From positions 1-49,068 of IMG/VR virus record IMGVR_UViG_3300032240_001042: a stretch of DNA of 49,068 nt; one strand, written 5' to 3'. This document shows, piece by piece, positions 25,183 to 34,313 of this stretch. A program made the translations under genes and the position numbers. The notes below the pieces were generated by a model, which made no database searches, was not told the origin of the DNA, and was given only the letters and a program-made list of their open reading frames with translations. Positions within the stretch are counted from its first letter, which is position 1; every line of letters begins with the position of its first letter. The stretch is from a virus.

Positions 25183-28100
25183 TACAATTAGAAAATGATA
25201 TTAAGACCTTTACCAATGTGTTACATGTTGGTGATATACACATCAGATTGACACAACGCCATCAGGAATATGTCGAAGCGTTTGATAAACTATACAAAGC
25301 CGTAGATGAAACGCCTATCTCTACCTTGATATTGGTTGCAGGTGATATATTTCATAGCAAATCGGATTTGAGTCCAGAGGCAGTGAATCTTGCCGCAGAT
25401 TTCCTTAAAAATCTTGCTGACCGTCGCCCAACAATATTGATTGCAGGGAATCATGATGCCACATTAACTAACAAAAACCGAATGGATAGTTTGAGTCCAG
25501 TTGTGCAAGCATTAAATCATTCTAATTTATATTATTTAAAGGATACAGAAATATATTTGATTGGTAATGTGTTATTCAATAATTATTCCGTATTTTCCGA
25601 ACCAGAGACATATATACACTTTAATAAAATTCCAAATATTTATAAAAATAAAGTAGATTATACAATCGCTTTATATCATGGACCAGTAAATAATGCACTC
25701 ACTGACATGGGATATTCTGTAGTCAATAAACATGTCACTGTTAGCACGTTTGATGGACACCAGATGGTAATGTTGGGGGATATTCACAAACACCAAGTAT
25801 TGCAAGAATATGACCATCAAAATGATAAACCAATAATTGCATTTTGCGGCAGTTTGGTTCAACAAGACCACGGGGAAAATTTGTTAGGACATGGTTATCT
25901 TTATTGGGATTTGAAAAACAAATCATTTAAACACTTTGAAATTTCAAATGATTATGGATTTTTCACGGTAGAAGTAAATAAAGGAACATTGACCACCGAC
26001 GTAAAAAACATTCCTAAAAAGGCTAAATTACGAATCAAGTGTGTTGAAACTGTTCCCTCTGAAATAAAAACAATATTATCTGATATCAAGACCAAATCCG
26101 ACATTACTGATATAACATATGTTAGAATTGAGGCACCATCTAACAAAACCGATATAATCGACGCTTCTGAATTTAATTTATCAGGCATCAATGATGTGGA
26201 ATATCAAAACTCTTTAATTAAAACATATTTAGAGAAGAAAAAAATAGAGGTATCTGATGAAGTATTATCTGGAATATTTGCATTGAATAAAGAATTTAAC
26301 GTTGAGTTGAAAAAGAAATCCCCACCAAAAAATATTAGATGGAAACCCAAAAAATTTGAGTTTGATAATATGTTTAGTTATGGTGAATGTAACGTAGTAG
26401 ATTTTAGTAAAATGAACGGAGTCATGGGGTTATTTGCTAGCAATGCCAGTGGCAAGAGTAGTGTTTTTTCCGCATTAAGTTTTTGTTTATTTGACAAATG
26501 TGAAAGAGCACATAAAGCTGTTAACATTTTAAACAGTCAAAAAATGTCATTCAAATGCAAATTTAATTTTGAAATTGATGGCGTTGATTTCTTCATTGAA
26601 CGAAATGCGGTTGCAGATAAAAAAGGTAATGTTAAAGTTGATGTGAAATTTTGGAAAACCGTAGATGGTAAAGATGTAGATTTGAATGGTGAGAAAAGAG
26701 CAAACACGAACGATGTTATCAGGGATTATATTGGTAGTTATGATGATTTTATTTTGACTGTATTATCCGTCCAAAATAACAAAGCCGTGGGATTTGTAGA
26801 TATGGGTCATACTGATAGAAAAGATTTATTGGCACAATTTATTGGGCTGAATGTGTTTGATAAATTGGACGAACTTGCTTCTAAAAAAGCAAATGAAATT
26901 GCTGTTTTATTGAAAAACTTAAATAAAGAAGATTACGTAACAAAAATTCGAAATTTAGAAGAACGTATTGAGAATTACAAACAATCAATTTCAATCACTA
27001 CCAAAGAGAGTGATGCCGCCGCCGAAAAAAAAGAGAAATTGGACGCAACCTTGTTGGAATTAGTCGGAAAATTGGTCACAATAAATTCATCCATTTCTGA
27101 TATAAAAGGATTGGAGAAATTAAAAATTGATTTGACAAATTCGATTTCAACTGATGAAAATTCGGTGAGGCAATTAAAAAATCAAATTGTGGAATGTGGA
27201 GAAAAACTTTCAAAAGCGCAACTTCAAATTGATGAATTGACGAATAAAAATATCATCAAAAATTCGGAATCTTTAAAAAAGTTGACGTCAAAATATTCTA
27301 CATTGGAACATGAAATTAGATTGAAAATGTCCGCATTGAAGGCGAAAACTGAAAAGTTGGATAAATTAAATGAACATAAATATGACCCAAATTGTAATTT
27401 TTGTGTCAATAATATATTTGTAAAAGATGCATTCAATACTAAAACTGAAATTGAACACGATAAAAATGAACTAAAATTGTTAATGGACGATTTTAAATCC
27501 ACTAAAAATGATGCAGAAAACTTGGCGTGGGTAGAAAAAGAAATGGTAAATTATCAAAAATTACAAAATGATAAAATTACCATAGAATCTAACACATCGA
27601 AATTGAATAATGACATTTTGAGAATAGAAAATGTAATTGGCCAAAATAAAAATAAATTGTCTAAAGTAGAAGATAGTATTATAAAGTTCTATCAAGAAAA
27701 AGAAACCATTCAAAATAATAACGCTATCAATGTTGAAATAGGGGCAGTAAAACTTCGTATTGCTGACATTGTGTTGATATATAAAACCAAAAATAACGAT
27801 TTGATGGCTTTAAATGCACGTATGCAAAGTTGTATCACGGAAAAAACTACTATAGAAACTACCGTGGAAAAGGTCAAAGAGTTAGAGGCAAAATCCGAAA
27901 ATTATAAATATTATTTACAAGCTATTAATCGTAATGGTATTCCATATGAATTAATTTCTCAAACAATGCCCGTAATTGAAAAGGAAGTTAATGATATACT
28001 ACATCAAATTGTTGACTTTACCATATCTTTCAATGCTGATGGTGAAAATATTTATGCATATATAGTATATGAAGATAAAAAATGGTTGGTGGAAATGGGC

Positions 28101-28373
28101 AGTGGTATGGAGAAATTCATAAGTTCATTGGCTATACGAGTGGCATTGACCAAAATAAGTAATATTCCACGTCCAAACTTCGTTATATTCGATGAAGGGT
28201 GGGGAACTTTGGATTCACATCATATTAGCGAAGTCAAGTTAGTATTTGACTTTTTAAAGACACAATTTGACTTTATAATGATTATTTCGCACATTGATTC
28301 TATAAAAGATACTGTGGATAAAGTTTTGGAAATCAATAAAAACAACGGATTCTCACAAATTAAATACCTCTGA
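25179..28373 (+). CDS. 47-46: Fused Mre11-type nuclease and Rad50-type ATPase (gp47-gp46)
   Basis: One 1064-residue ORF joins what are two proteins in T4. Residues about 1-385 are the SbcD/Mre11 phosphoesterase: D19 and H21 (VGDIHIR), D56 (VAGDIFH), N91-H92-D93 (GNHDA), YHGPVN and D201/H203/H205 (LGDIHKHQ) would bind two metal ions. Residues about 386-1064 are the SbcC/Rad50 ATPase: Walker A LFASNASGKSS (K426; its first Gly is Ala420), two long coiled coils flanking a zinc hook with C739 and C742 (DPNCNFCVNN), an ABC signature GSGMEKF (974-980), and Walker B VIFDEGWGTLD (D1005, E1006). The complex processes DNA ends for recombination-dependent replication. The order matches gene 47 before 46, so loss of an intergenic stop would explain it. 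No frameshift is needed and the frame is open throughout. Confidence 0.9.
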   Translation: MIQLENDIKTFTNVLHVGDIHIRLTQRHQEYVEAFDKLYKAVDETPISTLILVAGDIFHSKSDLSPEAVNLAADFLKNLADRRPTILIAGNHDATLTNKNRMDSLSPVVQALNHSNLYYLKDTEIYLIGNVLFNNYSVFSEPETYIHFNKIPNIYKNKVDYTIALYHGPVNNALTDMGYSVVNKHVTVSTFDGHQMVMLGDIHKHQVLQEYDHQNDKPIIAFCGSLVQQDHGENLLGHGYLYWDLKNKSFKHFEISNDYGFFTVEVNKGTLTTDVKNIPKKAKLRIKCVETVPSEIKTILSDIKTKSDITDITYVRIEAPSNKTDIIDASEFNLSGINDVEYQNSLIKTYLEKKKIEVSDEVLSGIFALNKEFNVELKKKSPPKNIRWKPKKFEFDNMFSYGECNVVDFSKMNGVMGLFASNASGKSSVFSALSFCLFDKCERAHKAVNILNSQKMSFKCKFNFEIDGVDFFIERNAVADKKGNVKVDVKFWKTVDGKDVDLNGEKRANTNDVIRDYIGSYDDFILTVLSVQNNKAVGFVDMGHTDRKDLLAQFIGLNVFDKLDELASKKANEIAVLLKNLNKEDYVTKIRNLEERIENYKQSISITTKESDAAAEKKEKLDATLLELVGKLVTINSSISDIKGLEKLKIDLTNSISTDENSVRQLKNQIVECGEKLSKAQLQIDELTNKNIIKNSESLKKLTSKYSTLEHEIRLKMSALKAKTEKLDKLNEHKYDPNCNFCVNNIFVKDAFNTKTEIEHDKNELKLLMDDFKSTKNDAENLAWVEKEMVNYQKLQNDKITIESNTSKLNNDILRIENVIGQNKNKLSKVEDSIIKFYQEKETIQNNNAINVEIGAVKLRIADIVLIYKTKNNDLMALNARMQSCITEKTTIETTVEKVKELEAKSENYKYYLQAINRNGIPYELISQTMPVIEKEVNDILHQIVDFTISFNADGENIYAYIVYEDKKWLVEMGSGMEKFISSLAIRVALTKISNIPRPNFVIFDEGWGTLDSHHISEVKLVFDFLKTQFDFIMIISHIDSIKDTVDKVLEINKNNGFSQIKYL

Positions 28374-28389
28374 TATCGTTGGCCATATA

Positions 28390-28397
28390 TATTTATA
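28390..28397 (+). promoter_or_regulatory. TATTTATA motif upstream of 28410
   Basis: TATTTATA lies 12 bases before the ATG at 28410, in the 36-base gap between the recombination gene and the fibre-like gene. Confidence 0.4.
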
Positions 28398-28409
28398 TTA
28401 AGATTATAT

Positions 28410-30944
28410 ATGGCCAGCTTTACGTCTAATACACAAAATATTGATTTATCCAGTATTTCTGTGGATATTGAGGATTCATCCTTTTTATCCACTTATTTTA
28501 ACATTACGGAATTCAATTCAACGCTTGGAGCGGGTAAAAATTTATTGATTGTCAATACTACAAATCTTTTATCATCCAACCCGAATATAAAAATACAAGC
28601 ATTAGATGGTAATGGAACTCCACTTTTTATAGATTCGGCTATAATTAACAATTCGGTTTCTGGAAAACAAGCATATTATTATTCTCTATATGTCGATGAT
28701 AGTTTGGTTTCTGGTGCAGGTAAATTGGTGATTGTTGGCTTAACTGCGGATAACAAAGTAGTCCGATGGACTGCAAACATAGTAATATCAACTACTACAG
28801 AAACGACATCTAAAATTGTGTTTGTTAATAAACCACAATTATCGGTCATCCCAATAATAACAAACGCCTTATCCACATTTGTAGATATAAATCCAAAAAC
28901 AATTTCAGGTAGTTTATTTTCTAATGCAATTAATCCCCCAAAAGATTTTGATATAACCAACGATTATAATAAAAACAAATTGGATTATAGACTTGTGGAT
29001 TCAAATGCATCTTTTTCTAAAGCATTGGTAAATTTTCCAATAACTTTGAACGTAACTGCAATAAAAGGGTTTGGTTCTTCAATCACACAATACGTGACTG
29101 CATCCACTTCAGTATTGGTTGGCGATGTTATAAATAATACAACGCTGAAATTGGCTGACCCGTTTATTTATCAAAATAATAAAATTTTAGAAATAGTTGC
29201 AGGAACATATACATGTTCATATAACAATGTAAATTATTCATCTGCATCATTTTTTACATCTAGTTATGCGACTCAATCAACTGATTTGGCTAATGGATAT
29301 CGATATGTTAAAAACTCTTATGCTTTAATTGGATATACCAATTTAAACACCTTTTCTGGTAAAATTCAACGACATAAAATTTATAAAAAAGATTTATCTA
29401 CAGCAGGTGGGTTTGAATTAGTTACAGATGAATTGTTTTCAAAATATGAAATGTTGACAGATATTACGACTCCGAACAAAACATTTGAAAATCTTGGCAC
29501 ATTTTATTCACAATTTCATATAAACAATTTTTGGTTTACAAGTTCAAATGCATTTAGTTTACAATATGATACAAAAACATTTGTAGATGCAATGGTGATA
29601 TCTGCAAGTAGTCCAATTACAGGGGGTTATATAATAACCAAACCAAACTCATCATTCACGGATAGAAATTCCACATATATTCCATATGATGCTGCACAGA
29701 GTATTAATTTTTCAGGGAGTGCTTTTGATTCAAATTTTTTACATTTTCATCCAAATACTTCGTATAATATATCATTTAATGCAGCATTTTTGAACAAATT
29801 GCTTTCATCTACAGCGACTTTAGATTTTTATATAACCAGTAGCAATCCTAGTGCTGCAAACGAAATGGGGTTTGTTGCAGGTAAAGGAATAAAAATTGGT
29901 TCTTTATCATTTGCGGATAACGCAACATCAAAACTATATGATGATTTACAATCGTTTGATTTTAGTTTTTTAAATGAAACATATGGTGCATTAGTTATAT
30001 ATCCAAATAATTTCAACATTGCATTACTGGCAAATTTATCTATACATCCATCGGAAAAATATGGATTTTCACAAGGAACATATTTTTCAAAATTTCCATT
30101 CGATGTTACTAAACCAAATGATATATTTGAAATCAAATCTGAATTATATGACAAAGACGGTGTATTAGCATATGATGATTTAGACACTGTTCAATATTTT
30201 GACCCATCTGGTAGCACAAGTCCTGTAACACTTAAAATCGGAACATCTATTATAGTTGAAAATATAAGTGCATCATCTCTGACTGTAACGGGTAATTCAA
30301 TTTTATCTGGTGCGGTTAGCGGAATAACACAATTAACCGCAATTGGTGTGACATCAAGTTTATATGGAACCGCAAGTTGGGCAAATAATGCAATTTCTAC
30401 AAGTTATTTAATATATCCAAACTATTCCACGGCAAGTTTTGCTATTACTGCAAGCTATGCTATGAATGGCGGCGGCTCAGGCGGATTAATTACAGGCGCA
30501 ACATACCCAATAACTAGTAGTTGGGCGTTAACAGCATCATATTCATTAAATGGTGGTAGTGGAAGTTCGTTAATTACGGGAGCAACATATCCCATAACAA
30601 GTAGCTGGTCAAACAATTTAAACTTAAAAAACAGCGTATTGTTTGATTATAGTTCGTCAAATACAACAACTACAAGTAGCATCATTATACAGCAAAATAC
30701 GGGGTCTTATAATTCTGCATTTTTCGATTATGTGATAGTTAGTGCTAGTAATTTCCGAGCAGGGACATTACTGTGTGCTTTTTCGGGAAGTAATTTAACA
30801 TATACCGAATATGCTACCACGGATTATGGAAACACGTCTCCAATAACAATGTCTGCATTATTATCAAATTTTAACATACAACTTCGGGCAAGTTCTCCAA
30901 TAGGGCAAAACTGGTATATTAAAGCTTTTGGTAGATATTTATAA
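28410..30944 (+). CDS. Fibre-like virion protein with Ser/Thr/Ala-rich repeat tail
   Basis: An 844-residue structural protein between replication genes and the sheath. The N-terminal 150 residues look like a beta domain (MASFTSNTQNIDLSSISVDI; KNLLIVNTTNLLSSNPNIKI). A long middle part is beta-rich with KIQRHKIYKKDLSTAGGFEL, typical of tail-associated proteins. From about residue 640 it carries tail-fibre-like repeats: SSLYGTASWANNA, TASFAITASYAMNGG, SSWALTASYSLNGG, and two copies of LITGATYPITSSW. Such TASYA/TSSWA repeats are common in phage fibre and tail proteins, where they probably form trimeric spiral segments. A C-terminal beta domain of about 110 residues ends WYIKAFGRYL and could be the tip or a docking knob. 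Receptor binding is possible but unproven. Confidence 0.65.
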   Translation: MASFTSNTQNIDLSSISVDIEDSSFLSTYFNITEFNSTLGAGKNLLIVNTTNLLSSNPNIKIQALDGNGTPLFIDSAIINNSVSGKQAYYYSLYVDDSLVSGAGKLVIVGLTADNKVVRWTANIVISTTTETTSKIVFVNKPQLSVIPIITNALSTFVDINPKTISGSLFSNAINPPKDFDITNDYNKNKLDYRLVDSNASFSKALVNFPITLNVTAIKGFGSSITQYVTASTSVLVGDVINNTTLKLADPFIYQNNKILEIVAGTYTCSYNNVNYSSASFFTSSYATQSTDLANGYRYVKNSYALIGYTNLNTFSGKIQRHKIYKKDLSTAGGFELVTDELFSKYEMLTDITTPNKTFENLGTFYSQFHINNFWFTSSNAFSLQYDTKTFVDAMVISASSPITGGYIITKPNSSFTDRNSTYIPYDAAQSINFSGSAFDSNFLHFHPNTSYNISFNAAFLNKLLSSTATLDFYITSSNPSAANEMGFVAGKGIKIGSLSFADNATSKLYDDLQSFDFSFLNETYGALVIYPNNFNIALLANLSIHPSEKYGFSQGTYFSKFPFDVTKPNDIFEIKSELYDKDGVLAYDDLDTVQYFDPSGSTSPVTLKIGTSIIVENISASSLTVTGNSILSGAVSGITQLTAIGVTSSLYGTASWANNAISTSYLIYPNYSTASFAITASYAMNGGGSGGLITGATYPITSSWALTASYSLNGGSGSSLITGATYPITSSWSNNLNLKNSVLFDYSSSNTTTTSSIIIQQNTGSYNSAFFDYVIVSASNFRAGTLLCAFSGSNLTYTEYATTDYGNTSPITMSALLSNFNIQLRASSPIGQNWYIKAFGRYL
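30486..30608 (+). repeat. Two 39-base units, 84-base period, coding LITGATYPITSSW twice
   Basis: Unit 1 is 30486-30524 and unit 2 is 30570-30608. Both encode the same 13 residues, but third codon positions differ (aca ggc against acg gga, for example), so the duplication is old and kept by selection on the protein. Confidence 0.75.
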
Positions 30945-30951
30945 AAAATTC

Positions 30952-30959
30952 TATAAATA
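30952..30959 (+). promoter_or_regulatory. TATAAATA, possible T4-type late promoter before the sheath gene
   Basis: A perfect copy of the T4 late promoter octamer, 76 bases before the gp18 ATG. It also pairs with ATATTTATA at 30935-30943 as an inverted repeat, so it may instead be part of a weak hairpin after the upstream gene. Confidence 0.3.
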
Positions 30960-30983
30960 TATCATCTTTGAGATTTTAGGATA

Positions 30984-30991
30984 TATTTATA
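30984..30991 (+). promoter_or_regulatory. TATTTATA motif upstream of gp18
   Basis: TATTTATA lies 44 bases before the gp18 ATG. Unlike the other copies, it leaves room for an untranslated leader that contains a Shine-Dalgarno sequence. Confidence 0.4.
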
Positions 30992-31021
30992 TTTAGATTT
31001 TTATATCTATTTTTAACTTTG

Positions 31022-31028
31022 AAAGGAA
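31022..31028 (+). promoter_or_regulatory. Shine-Dalgarno sequence of gp18
   Basis: AAAGGAA, with AGGA ending 8 bases before the ATG at 31036. Only gp18 and gp23, usually the most abundant virion proteins, have such a site in this window, with identical spacing. Confidence 0.65.
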
Positions 31029-31035
31029 ATAATAT

Positions 31036-34000
31036 ATGCCAATAACCGAAGGTGGAAGATTTACTCCAGATAATGTAATTGTAAGTCCGGGTGTGTTCAC
31101 TCGTGAAAATGATTTAAGTGGCGTCACACAAGGCGTTGCCGACATTGGTGCAGTCGTAGTTGCCCCATTTGCCAAGGGACCTGGTTTTAGTCCAACATTG
31201 GTGACTAGCACCGCCGAATTGCAAAGCAAGTTTGGTGTGCCAGATGGCGTTTATTATGGCCTATATACCGCAAATGAATATTTGAAACAAAAAGGTTTCG
31301 TAACCGTTTGCCGTGTTGGTGCATTAACAGGATATAATCAAAATCATCCATTGGTGATTTATGCTGACCAAGGCGAATGGACAAGAAATGCCGATAGCGC
31401 ATCTGTTTTGAGTGCAAATTCTTTTATTGTTCCAAGTGGTTCTTATTCTACGGGATATTCTGCTGGCATAGTTTTTGCAACATCATCATTGTCGTCTTCA
31501 ACGTTGGTATTTAAAAATCCATTTACATTACAATTCACATTAAGTGGTAGTAAATTATGGGACGGAACACCGATTACGTTTAATTATACTTCCGCACTTT
31601 CTGCAAGCAATGTATATTATAGTGCATCATCTGCTGGTGCAAGTTTTTCTGCAATTCTTGCTTCTGGTAAATTAAGTGGCAGTTTGACTGCTTCTGGAAC
31701 ACCAAACTTGTTGAAATTGGAGTATCCAGGCGAAGCACTTGAAACTGGTGAAGCACTAGATGCTGATGCTTGGTTGGTGAGTGGTTCTTTCTTATTAGAT
31801 AATACCAATGGCTGTGCAACTCCTGTTCTTAGACTTTCTGGAACATTGAGTGGTAGTTTTGGCAAATTTAATGGCGGATTCAACGTTACTGGCACTGCCG
31901 CTTCTTTAGACAGTTGTGGAAATCTTGTGACGGGTAGCGGCACAAGAAGAATCTTGGCAATATTAAATGATACGATGGCTGGTGGAATAGATTCTACGTT
32001 GACTGCTCCAGGTTTTTTAGGGTCTATATTAAATTCAACAGTTTTCACTACGATTGCATCCAGTAGTATTGTTCCATCGTATACATTGGCATTATCATCC
32101 AGTAATGGTTTTGGTTGGGGTGCTTATAATTTTAGTTTGACTCAAGGTGCTAATGATTATATTACAAACGTATTTGGCAAATCTGCAACGGCTGGCAATC
32201 CAGCAAAACAAGTAACCGGACAAAAAATTGATGCGGCATACATATATTCTATTTTTGAAGATAGTATCGCAGAAATTACTGCAAACCCACCAGATTGGAA
32301 AGTGTTTATTGCTGCACCAATTGATATCAATAATACTGCATTTACTGGTTCAATTCAACCGTTGCAATTCACCGACCAATATTCATTGAGTCCAACAACT
32401 GGTGATAGTGCATTCTCGTTGACAAATGCATTGACTCCTTGGATTACATCTCAAGCGGTTGCTGGCGTGAATGGTCAATCTTACAGATTCGAATTATTTC
32501 AAGTGGCAACTTTGAATGATGGAACTAATGCCAATACTTCTTACAAAATTGAAATTAGTAATGTGAGATTGGCAGGAACTGTTCCAGGAACAAATTGGGG
32601 AACATTCACATTGAGTGTTCGTGATTATAGTGATACTGAAAATCGTCCAAAATATTTGGAAACTTATCAAAACTTGACTCTTGACCCAACTTCTCCTGAT
32701 TATATTGCTCGTAGAATTGGTGATAGATATAATTTCATCAATGCTGCTGGTAAAGTTCTTGAATTTGGAACATTCAATAATATTAGTAAATATGTTAGAA
32801 TTGTAATGTCCACTGTTAACTATCCAGTTAGTGCTGTTCCTTATGGTTTCGAAGCATATTATGTCCCACTCGGTGGAACTGTTATTGATACAATAACTCC
32901 AACGATGAAATATAGCAAAGCCTCGACTTCAACAAATAGCCCAGGTAAATTTGCATCTGGTATTGTGTTTGGTTCAATATTGACCGCAGATTCAGAAATT
33001 CTTGGTTTGTATCCAACTGGTTCCGCAGGAACTTATATATACAAAGATAATATTCAATATTTTGCTCCACTTCCAGCAAATGTCTCTGTGGGTGCAAATA
33101 CTGGATTCTATCTTGATACTGAATATTCTGCAAGTGGTGTTGGCACATCTACATTTATTAGTTCGTCTGTTTCTGGTTCGTCAAATGCAATTCCTGCAAC
33201 ACTTACAGCAAATGAAACAACTTACGTAAAAATGCGTAAATTTGTTCTTGGTTTCCAAGGCGGATTTGATGGACAATCTCCAGCAATTCCAATTAACATT
33301 GGAAGTGATATTATAGCTGGTAATACTCAAGGTTTGAATTGTGCTACGGTGTCTTCCGCAGGAAGTGTAGCATACAATCACTGTATCGGAGCATTGAGCA
33401 ATGCTGATGTGTTTGATATTAACTTGATTGCAATGCCAGGTATTTTCCACAGTTTACATTCTTATGTTGCTCAATTAGCAATTGATTTGTGTGAACAACG
33501 TGGTGACTGTTTCTATATCATGGATAACGTGGTGTTCCCTAACAGTAACCAAAGTGTGAGCTTGATTAATGCCGCAATTAACGACGTATCCACAATTGAT
33601 AGCAACTATGTTGCAACATATTATCCTTGGGTCAAGATTCTTGATACCAATATCAATCAAATTGTTACGGTTCCACCATCTGTGTTGATGCCATCTGTTT
33701 ATGCTTCAAGCGACAATGCTGCGGCTGAATGGTTTGCACCAGCAGGGTTGAATCGTGGTGGTATTCCACAAGCTGTTCAAGTTGTTGACAGATTGACTAA
33801 TGCCGATAGAGATTCTCTCTATGCTGCAAGAATCAATCCTATTGCAACGTTCTCTGGACAAGGTATTGTTGCTTGGGGTCAAAAAACCCTTCAAGTAAAA
33901 CATAGTGCTCTTGATAGAATCAACGTTCGTAGATTGTTGATTACTTTGAAGAAATTCATTGCAAGCACAAGTAAATACTTGGTATTTGAACAAAATGTTT

Positions 34001-34233
34001 CTGATACTCGCAATCGTTTCTTGAGTGTGGTCAATCCATATCTTGAAAGTGTCCAACAACGCAGTGGTTTATATGCATACAAAGTGGTAATGGATGCATC
34101 TAACAATACTGCGGACATCATTGATAATAATATTCTTTATGGTCAGATTTATTTGCAACCCGCAAAAACTGCCGAATTTATTGTTCTTGATTTCAATATT
34201 CTCCCAACCGGAGCTACATTTCCAGGAGCATAA
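31036..34233 (+). CDS. 18: Tail sheath protein gp18-like, enlarged
   Basis: Contractile tail sheath. The start has the family N-terminus (VIVSPGVFTRENDLSGVTQG; GAVVVAPFAKGPGFSPTLVT; SKFGVPDGVYYGLYTANEYL), and the end has the conserved sheath C-terminus (RINVRRLLITLKKFIASTSK; FEQNVSDTRNRFLSVVNPYL; DIIDNNILYGQIYLQPAKTA). At 1065 residues it is much larger than T4 gp18 (659). The extra mass is a Ser/Gly/Thr-rich beta region at about residues 115-400 and more around 630-730, presumably protruding domains on the tail surface. A Shine-Dalgarno site, an 85-base leader and a strong terminator at 34256-34285 suggest a highly expressed, nearly monocistronic unit. No tail tube gene (gp19) follows. Confidence 0.93.
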   Translation: MPITEGGRFTPDNVIVSPGVFTRENDLSGVTQGVADIGAVVVAPFAKGPGFSPTLVTSTAELQSKFGVPDGVYYGLYTANEYLKQKGFVTVCRVGALTGYNQNHPLVIYADQGEWTRNADSASVLSANSFIVPSGSYSTGYSAGIVFATSSLSSSTLVFKNPFTLQFTLSGSKLWDGTPITFNYTSALSASNVYYSASSAGASFSAILASGKLSGSLTASGTPNLLKLEYPGEALETGEALDADAWLVSGSFLLDNTNGCATPVLRLSGTLSGSFGKFNGGFNVTGTAASLDSCGNLVTGSGTRRILAILNDTMAGGIDSTLTAPGFLGSILNSTVFTTIASSSIVPSYTLALSSSNGFGWGAYNFSLTQGANDYITNVFGKSATAGNPAKQVTGQKIDAAYIYSIFEDSIAEITANPPDWKVFIAAPIDINNTAFTGSIQPLQFTDQYSLSPTTGDSAFSLTNALTPWITSQAVAGVNGQSYRFELFQVATLNDGTNANTSYKIEISNVRLAGTVPGTNWGTFTLSVRDYSDTENRPKYLETYQNLTLDPTSPDYIARRIGDRYNFINAAGKVLEFGTFNNISKYVRIVMSTVNYPVSAVPYGFEAYYVPLGGTVIDTITPTMKYSKASTSTNSPGKFASGIVFGSILTADSEILGLYPTGSAGTYIYKDNIQYFAPLPANVSVGANTGFYLDTEYSASGVGTSTFISSSVSGSSNAIPATLTANETTYVKMRKFVLGFQGGFDGQSPAIPINIGSDIIAGNTQGLNCATVSSAGSVAYNHCIGALSNADVFDINLIAMPGIFHSLHSYVAQLAIDLCEQRGDCFYIMDNVVFPNSNQSVSLINAAINDVSTIDSNYVATYYPWVKILDTNINQIVTVPPSVLMPSVYASSDNAAAEWFAPAGLNRGGIPQAVQVVDRLTNADRDSLYAARINPIATFSGQGIVAWGQKTLQVKHSALDRINVRRLLITLKKFIASTSKYLVFEQNVSDTRNRFLSVVNPYLESVQQRSGLYAYKVVMDASNNTADIIDNNILYGQIYLQPAKTAEFIVLDFNILPTGATFPGA

Positions 34234-34251
34234 CAAATAGTATAAAAAATC

Positions 34252-34291
34252 AAAGAAACCCCTTGGCTTTAAAATCAAGGGGTTTTTCTTT
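34252..34291 (+). terminator. Rho-independent terminator after gp18
   Basis: A 10-base-pair stem, AAACCCCTTG (34256-34265) with CAAGGGGTTT (34276-34285), a 10-base loop and a T-rich tail (TTTTTCTTT). The left flank AAAG can also pair, so it may act on both strands. Confidence 0.9.
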
Positions 34292-34301
34292 ATATTCCAC
34301 A

Positions 34302-34309
34302 TATTTATA
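34302..34309 (+). promoter_or_regulatory. TATTTATA motif upstream of 34314
   Basis: TATTTATA lies 4 bases before the ATG at 34314 and just after the gp18 terminator, where a new promoter would be needed. Confidence 0.5.
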
Positions 34310-34313
34310 ATAT

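Noticed and set aside
31617-32048. 143-codon minus-strand open frame inside gp18
   Set aside because: Antisense to the sheath gene in a low-complexity region, with no start signal and no domain.
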